Assembly (NCBI RefSeq): GCF_024713945.1
Contig: NC_134678.1
Span: forward strand, 682,001 to 746,000
From: Dermatophagoides farinae
Taxonomy: Eukaryota > Arthropoda > Arachnida > Sarcoptiformes > Pyroglyphidae
Reading direction: 5' to 3'
Length of the DNA stretch: 64,000 nucleotides
Position numbers and translations under genes: made by a program. Each line of letters opens with the position of its first letter. The stretch's first letter is position 1. A model generated the notes under the pieces. The model saw only the letters and a list, made by a program, of their open reading frames with translations, was not told the origin of the DNA and did not search any database. Below, piece after piece: positions 57,698 through 64,000 of this stretch.

Positions 57698-60025
57698 TTA
57701 ATAATTTGTTGTTGGATAAGATCTATCCGATGATGATGATGTGGATCGAGATGATGATGACGATGGTTGATGGAATGGTGATTGATATGATGATGTTGGT
57801 GGTGGTAATGGTGACATTGGTTGTCCACTATAAGGTGATAATGGATTATTTGTTGTATCTGTATATGGTGACATTGGTGGCTGTTGTTGTGTACTATAAT
57901 AAGGTGTCGGTGATAAAGGTGATGATGGTTGTGGTGGTGGTAATGTTGGTGGTGGTACCGGTGAATGAGGAGGAAGAGGATGATGATGATGAGAATGTGA
58001 AGGTGTATGATAAACATGTGGTGATGGTGTCATCATTGGATGATGTTGTGTTGTTGTTGTTGTTGTTGTTGTTGATGCAATACGAACGGATGCAGAACCA
58101 CCGATTGGACTATCCACTACATTCGTATTATTACCGGCAATAATTTGATTTGATTGATTTGCCACTGGAGTTGTCGGTAATTGTGGTGGTTGATTTTTAC
58201 GTAATTTTTCTTCTTTAATTTTTTCCAAATATTGAACCAATTCTACAAATGTTGTACGTGTCCGTTGATCTTTTGTACTGGGCATTTGAACATAATGTTG
58301 AAGTTTCATCATTAATGATTCTAACCGTTCCTGTGGTATCCATTGATTTAAATGATATATTAATTTCATCAAATGTACAGCTGTACTATTCATATCCAAT
58401 GCTGGCAATAGTATTTCATCGAAAACCAATGTACATAGATCATCATGTACAAATTCATCAGCCAATTGTACAAGTGCACTGACCAATATATGTTGATATG
58501 GATCTGAATGGCTTAGATTATTATATGTTGACGTTGTTGTTAATGATCCCAATACACGAACAACGGCTTGACGATCATGTTGTCGTGCTGCTTGTGCTGT
58601 ATAATAAATGGCGAATATAGCTGCTAATGGATCTTGTTGTATGAATGTCTGAAAACAATCTGGTGGTGGTCCACTATGTTCAATTATTGTTAATGCTGAT
58701 TCACGATCATCTGGTGGCAGTTTTGAATTAACCGATCGTACCTGATCATCAACCATAAATCCCATTATAATGGGAAGAAAACGTGTTAATATTTCAGGAT
58801 TTAATTTTGGTTCACGAAATGCTTGTGTTTTCAATATTTCATGTGCATGTAAACCAAGATTAAGAAGACGTAACAGAAATTGTAATGTTTGATGTTCACG
58901 TGGACATGATTCATTAGTGATCAATGAATTCAATATTCTCATGGCCGTTTGTACAAGAAAATTAACGGCATATGGATCATATAATGCCATAGCTAGATCA
59001 CTGAAAACAGCTTCTTGTCCTTTTTTCACGTTATCAAGGAAACCTTGCAATTCTCGAATACGTTTATGATCGACGGTATTCTCACGAATACAGGCATCCA
59101 AACACCAGGCAAATTTATGACAAGCATCCATCGATGTAATATCGGTTATATTAGCATCATGTAATTCCATCAATAAACTAACACGTAATGTACAATAATG
59201 TGGATTTTTCGTATGTATAAATACGGTACGAACAAATTGTAGAATCGTATCATAAAGCAGAACATTTTTACCGACCATTTGGGCCAATGATTGTAGAATT
59301 TCATTCTGGCGTCGTTGTTTCGGTGTGAGCAAAAAGAATATATGTTTCGATTCTTTAATGTTGGCAAATATTGCTTCTTTCTAAAAAAAATTTGAGTGAA
59401 TAAATGAAAAATTAAAATTCAATTTTCACCAGAAAAAAAGAATTGATTATACCTCTTTAACATATTCCGAAAGAATTGGTGATAATTCACCAACAAGCAT
59501 TGATTGATGTTCTTGCCAAATATGTCGTTTAACGGATACATCACATTTTTTGTATAGTGATTCATCGGCCACCAATAATTTTAGATATTTATCTTCAACA
59601 ACTTCAATATTTTTCAACAATGCCATCACCACTGGCTGTATCATTGGCATTTTAATCAATGGAAATGATTTAGCCAACAATGCTTTCAGGTTAGCTTCAC
59701 GTTTATTTGGATCCATTTTTTGTGATATTTCTTCAAAACGATTAATTAAATTTTCACGTAATTCTTCTACAACGGATTTATGAAATTCAAAACTTTTTAC
59801 ACCCAACAAATGTAACAATGGAAACATTGGCTGCAATGATGGCAATATGATACCATTGTTTGATTGAAATTCCAATATTTCTGGCCATAATTTATTATTA
59901 TTATTATCATGTTGTTGGTCATCATTTGAATTCTTACGGAATGACTCGGTCAATATATCACGTAATGTTGAACGGCCATGAATGCCAATCTCTTCAAGAT
60001 CTTGGATGAATGTAACATCATCCAT
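57698..60025 (-). CDS. NELFB: NELF-B (negative elongation factor subunit B, COBRA1)
   Basis: Exons 60025-59453 and 59380-57698 (phase 0), 751 aa. Subunit of the NELF complex that holds RNA polymerase II paused near promoters. Collinear with the metazoan protein: FQSNNGIILPSLQPM, LHLLGVKSFEFHKSVVEELR, VKRHIWQEHQSML, MVGKNVLLYDTILQFVRTVF, CHKFAWCLDACIRE, RELQGFLDNVKKGQEAVFSD (given as separate blocks), FREPKLNPEILTRFLPIIMGF and LADEFVHDDLC. Odd: a ~170-residue Pro/Ser/His/Thr-rich C-terminal extension (PPLPPHSPVPPPTLPPP-like) absent from the ~580-aa vertebrate protein. Confidence 0.95.
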
Positions 60026-60398
60026 TTTTTTTTGTTTGATTTAAAAAAAAACGATCACCAAAAACAAAATCAATTTCAATTGAATCAAAAATGAGCGTGA
60101 AAATTTTTGTTTTTTTTTTGCTTTGACAGCATGAAAAATTCATATAGTACGTAATAGCGTTGTTTCAAAAAAAAAAAAAAAATGTTTGCAATGGCAAAAT
60201 CATACAATGTGTCACGATTTTAAGTCATTTTTCTGTCGCATCCTGGCATTTTAGTTTGAAATTTATGATTCTTATCATCAGTCATATAAAAACTGAATAA
60301 TGGTTTGTCATTTTCGTTGTTGTTGTTGTTTGAGTGCAAATAAAATATTCGTTGCATTTCACAAAGCAAAATTGTGACGAGCACAAGACCCAAAAAAA
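60026..60398. other. Divergent promoter region of NELF-B and the GH18 gene
   Basis: 373 bp between two start codons on opposite strands. Contains a TATA box for the GH18 gene at 60285-60290, poly-A/T tracts and a GTT repeat. Confidence 0.65.
60285..60290 (+). promoter_or_regulatory. TATA box of the GH18 gene
   Basis: GTCATATAAAAACTG, 114 bp before the ATG. Confidence 0.5.
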
Positions 60399-61833
60399 AT
60401 GAAACTGAAAATTTTAATTTTTTCCTTATTTTTCTTTATAATTTCATCATCATCACCATCATTATCTGTACAACAACAGGATCAATTCAAATTCAAACGT
60501 GTTTGTTACCTACGACCAGAAGCGAATTTTCCAATCGATCGAATTATTGAACAAAATCTTTGTACCCACATTATTATTGCATTCGTTTCAATCGGTGAAC
60601 AATCAGAATTATCATATGACCAGAATGTCGCAGATTTCATACGAATTTGTCGTCAATCAATCGATTCGAATGTCATGAATTCGAATGTTAAATTAATGTT
60701 TTCAATCGGTGGTAAGTGATGTATTCCACGAATTTATTCTTATGAATTATTACAAAAAAAAAATCAATCGATAATTCGAATTTCGATTCATCATTTATCC
60801 AAATATAAATAGGTGGTGGAGGTAAGACAAAAAAAAAATTTTTTTTCACAAAAAAAATTCATTTTTTCCATTTTTTTTCAATAGCTGGTGGTTGGAAGAT
60901 GGCGTCCTCTACCGACACACGTCGTAAACATTTTGTAAATTCAATTCTACAATTCATACGTGAATATCAATTGGATGGTGTCGATATTGATTGGGAATTT
61001 CCATCGTGGCCAAAAAAATTATTCCAATATTTTGAACGTAATGATTTTATTGATTTATTACATGAAATTCGTAATGGTTTCAATCAAATGGAACATGAAA
61101 CTGGAAAACATTTAATATTAAGTGCAGCGGTGGCAGCACAATTTGTCATTATACAACATTCATATAAAGCAAAAGAGATGGCTAAATTTGTTGATTTTAT
61201 CAATCTAATGACTTATGATTATTTTATTTACAAATGGTATTTTCCTTATGTTGGCCATAATAGTCCATTACATTCACCATTGTTGATACCATTCGATAAT
61301 GGACCGGCTAAAACATTCACAGTGAAATGGTCAGCAGAATATTGGACAAAAATTGGTATGCCCAAACATAAGATTATGGTCGGTATACCAACATATGGAA
61401 AACGTTATATTTTGTTCCATGAAGCAGCCAATTTTCCTGGCGCTATAGCCATAAAAGGTGAAGATGATATGTCATATAGTGAAGTATGTGCGTTTCTTAA
61501 ACGTAATAATACCATTATGGTGAGTAGTAGTGATTCTCTGATCGATTATTGATCAATAAATTTTTTTTGTCTGTTTAATGATAGAAATATGATGGTGTAG
61601 CCAATGTACCATATGCATATAATCAACGTGAATGGATTAGTTTTGAAAATACTGAAAGTGCATCGAAAAAAGCCGAATGGATTTGTATGAACAATTTTGG
61701 TGGTATTATGATTTTTTCATTAAATGCTGATGATTATCGACAACAATGTTCATCTTCGTCATCATCAATCCAGTTATTTCCAATACATATGGCCATACGT
61801 GATACTGTTATTAATAATTATGGTGGTGATTAA
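60399..61833 (+). CDS. GH18 chitinase-like protein, secreted
   Basis: Exons 60399-60711, a possible 9-bp micro-exon 60813-60821, 60885-61519 and 61585-61833; 401 aa (398 if the micro-exon is skipped; both keep frame). Signal peptide (LKILIFSLFFFIISSSS), then a TIM barrel of glycoside hydrolase 18: CYLRPEANFPIDRI (beta 1), KLMFSIGG (beta 3), DGVDIDWEFPSW (beta 4) with the full DxxDxDxE and catalytic Glu, LMTYDY, VGHNSPLH, KIMVGIPTYGK and GGIMIFSLNADDY. The last motif normally has Trp (GGAMVWxxDxDD), here Phe, which is the residue that stacks at subsite -1; activity may be changed. No chitin-binding (CBM14) domain follows. Related to the family of mite chitinase-like allergens (groups 15 and 18), but not assigned to either. 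Confidence 0.85.
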
Positions 61834-64000
61834 TAATAATAATTTTTTTTTTTCATCACTGCTTATCGACTGTCTGCCTGCCAGTATCATCATCATCATC
61901 ATCATCCACTACTATCAAATCCAAATCCAAATGATCAAAAATGATTCAATCTCAAGGCCATAATAATCTCTACATAATCATCGTCATCGTCGTGATGTGA
62001 AATATAAAATTAAAAAAAAATAATTAGAGCATTATCGATTTGATAATTATAATGAATATTTGAATTTTTTACATCTGCCTGGTTTCTATTGGTTGTTGTT
62101 GTTGTCGTTGTTTTTGTTGTTGTTGTAATTAGCAATATTTGACTATTTCATTAATTATGTGCACGAGAAACTGAATTAATGAAAAAAATGAATGAAATGA
62201 AATGAAATTAAAATTGAAAAAAAAATCTAGTCAACGCCTTTTGCTTATATATTCGACCATATGGTCTTGGATTTGGAAATTTTTTTTTTCGTTGAAAAAT
62301 AAAAAAAAAATTCGCCTGGAAAAAAAATGTTGTCAAAAACAAATGTTTAACAAGGTAAAGCGTAGGTGGTGGTGGTGGTGGTTATCGCATTTCAACATCT
62401 AAAATCAATTTGTTTCTGGGATATTCTGGTAATAATCATCAAACAAACAAACAAACAAACAAAAAGGTCATCTTGGTGTTTTTTATTTTTTTTTCTTTCT
62501 AAAAATATAATAAAAAAAAGAAATGTCAAACTCGAATGAATTTGAACAAACACAATGGACACCAACACACACACATACACACACACGCGCGTAGGAGGAT
62601 ATGATGATGATTATGATGGTGACAATAACGAACCAACCGACCAAACATCAAATATGTCACACACACTGGCAAATTAGTTTGTTTTTTTTTTCATTATTTC
62701 GCACATTGTCATCGATGTGTAATAATAATCACACATAATACAACACAATACACGCTGTAATAATAATAATCTTGATGATGATGATTGTCAAATTTCGAAC
62801 ACCAGAACTAAAATTAAAAAAAAAACAACAAAACAATCGATAATTTTTTTTACGATATATCGATATGAAACATCAAAATATTTCATGTTTTTTTTCTGGC
62901 CATATGCCCATTATTTTATTTTTGTCATCGTTTCGTTCATTCATTCAATTCATCATCATCGACGCTAATTATTACGTAAGGTAAACAAATCAGAAAAAAA
63001 AATTGATTGAATGAAAAATTGGAAAATTCCGGATGAAAAATTTTCCATAAACTATAAAGTGAATTGAACAAGACAAGAAATGATTTTTTTTTTGTTTGCC
63101 AGTCAGTGCAATCATCATCATCATCAAACAACAACAAAATGATTCATTCGAATGAAAAAAAAAAATTTTTTTTGGTAATAAAAACTAAAATACCATTTCA
63201 ACAACAACAACAACAACAACATTGATTCATTCGAATGAAAAATATTTGTAAACAGCATCAAAAAAAAAAAAAAAAAAAAATACCAGACCACCACCAATAT
63301 TTGTATGCCATAAACCAATTTTCAATTGAATGTCAAATGATGATTATCGATGATTTCATCGTTTCAATAGGAATCGATGCAATTATGATTTTCTTGTATG
63401 TGTGTGTGTGCGTCTGGTATGAAAAATTTTTTGAATTTTAAAGAAAAAAAAAATTCCGTTTTTTCTGATCTGTTGAATGTCACCAATATATACATTATTA
63501 TTGTCATTATCTAAACATCACATCTGTTAATCTAACAAGTGTGTGTGTGTGTGTTGTTGGCGTTGGCGTTGATGTTAATGGTGATGATTGTGATTGTTTT
63601 TTTTTTGCAAAAAAAAAATTCATAATTCATAACGTCCACACACACACACACACACAAACACAGAAAGAAAGAATTTTTTTTTTTTTTTTTTGCAGACAAA
63701 AGACATAAATTCTTTTGTTTGTGTCTTCTTTTCACATACATACATACATATACAGAACAAAAACCCGTTTAAATAAGTAGGAAAAATTATTACTCCCACA
63801 CACACACACACACATAGTAAAGTTTTTTGTTTTGTTTTATGAATGATGATGATTTGGTTTTTTTTTCTTTACTATCTCGATGTATATATGTCTTTTATAG
63901 AGTATCGAATGACACCATATTTCCTGTCGTTTTATATTCATTCGTTTTTTTTGGCCATTCGCGTTTTTGGCCACTATTCGGACATTTCGCGAGCAAGAGT
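61834..64000. other. Intergenic region to the window end
   Basis: GAT/ATC, GTT, GGT, CA and poly-A/T tracts; the ORFs are low-complexity. No gene, RNA or transposon recognised. Confidence 0.55.

Noticed and set aside
57574-58143. Long ORFs on both strands over the NELF-B C-terminus
   Set aside because: Shadow frames of the His/Thr/Pro-rich repeat coding sequence.
62-64000. CRISPR array or prokaryotic operon structure
   Set aside because: Repeats are microsatellites without spacer periodicity, and all genes are intron-bearing eukaryotic genes.

Overview
This is a eukaryotic nuclear window, AT-rich and packed with microsatellites (GT/CA, GAT/ATC, AAC/GTT, poly-A/T), with compact genes and short introns (mostly about 55-110 bp). 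The gene set is animal and arthropod-like. Gene style, the GH18 chitinase-like gene and the tandem expansion of an arthropod-type multi-pass membrane family suggest a small-genome mite, most likely an astigmatid house-dust-mite type (Dermatophagoides or a relative). The species is inferred, not proven.

Layout. 1-3.25 kb (+): two tandem copies of a multi-pass membrane protein family, the first cut by the window edge. 3.76-4.58 (+): membrane-anchored CAP/SCP protein. 4.81-8.13 (-): nine-exon SLC6 monoamine transporter. 12.87-14.26 (+): cytosolic sulfotransferase. 14.39-17.37 (-): WDR36/UTP21 with an apparent one-base frameshift. 18.77-19.80 (-): NRARP-like ankyrin protein. 23.99-24.60 (+): SNARE YKT6. 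24.99-27.82 (-): CLC-7-type chloride/proton exchanger. 30.04-32.62 (+): secreted-Cys/type I membrane protein with a PPPY tail. 33.31-46.69 (-): six more copies of the membrane family, head to tail, with a 1.56-kb terminal-inverted-repeat insertion between the fourth and fifth. 50.28-56.42: three single-LIM muscle LIM protein genes (+,-,+). 53.89-54.44 and 56.82-57.67 (+): two unrecognised single-pass membrane proteins. 57.70-60.03 (-): NELF-B. 60.40-61.83 (+): GH18 chitinase-like protein. The rest is intergenic simple-sequence DNA.

The most unusual part is the eight-member membrane protein family. Its members are 479-487 aa, share one conserved phase-1 intron, have about eight hydrophobic segments, and resemble arthropod chemoreceptor families in layout, but they lack the insect gustatory-receptor C-terminal signature. 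The copies are mosaics of recognisable sequence cassettes, with near-identical tracts crossing the intron and with 3' flanks shared between loci on opposite strands more than 35 kb apart. This indicates recent tandem duplication plus gene conversion. The paralogous 3' flanks also give an empty site for the inverted-repeat element.

Most other genes are single-copy housekeeping or signalling genes (ribosome biogenesis, transcription pausing, membrane fusion, lysosomal chloride, monoamine uptake, Notch feedback) with no operon-like relation. Several neighbours are convergent with very short gaps (NELF-B and its neighbour 24 bp; sulfotransferase and WDR36 134 bp). Exon boundaries were set by eye from GT/AG sites, reading frame and family similarity; no search or alignment program was run.
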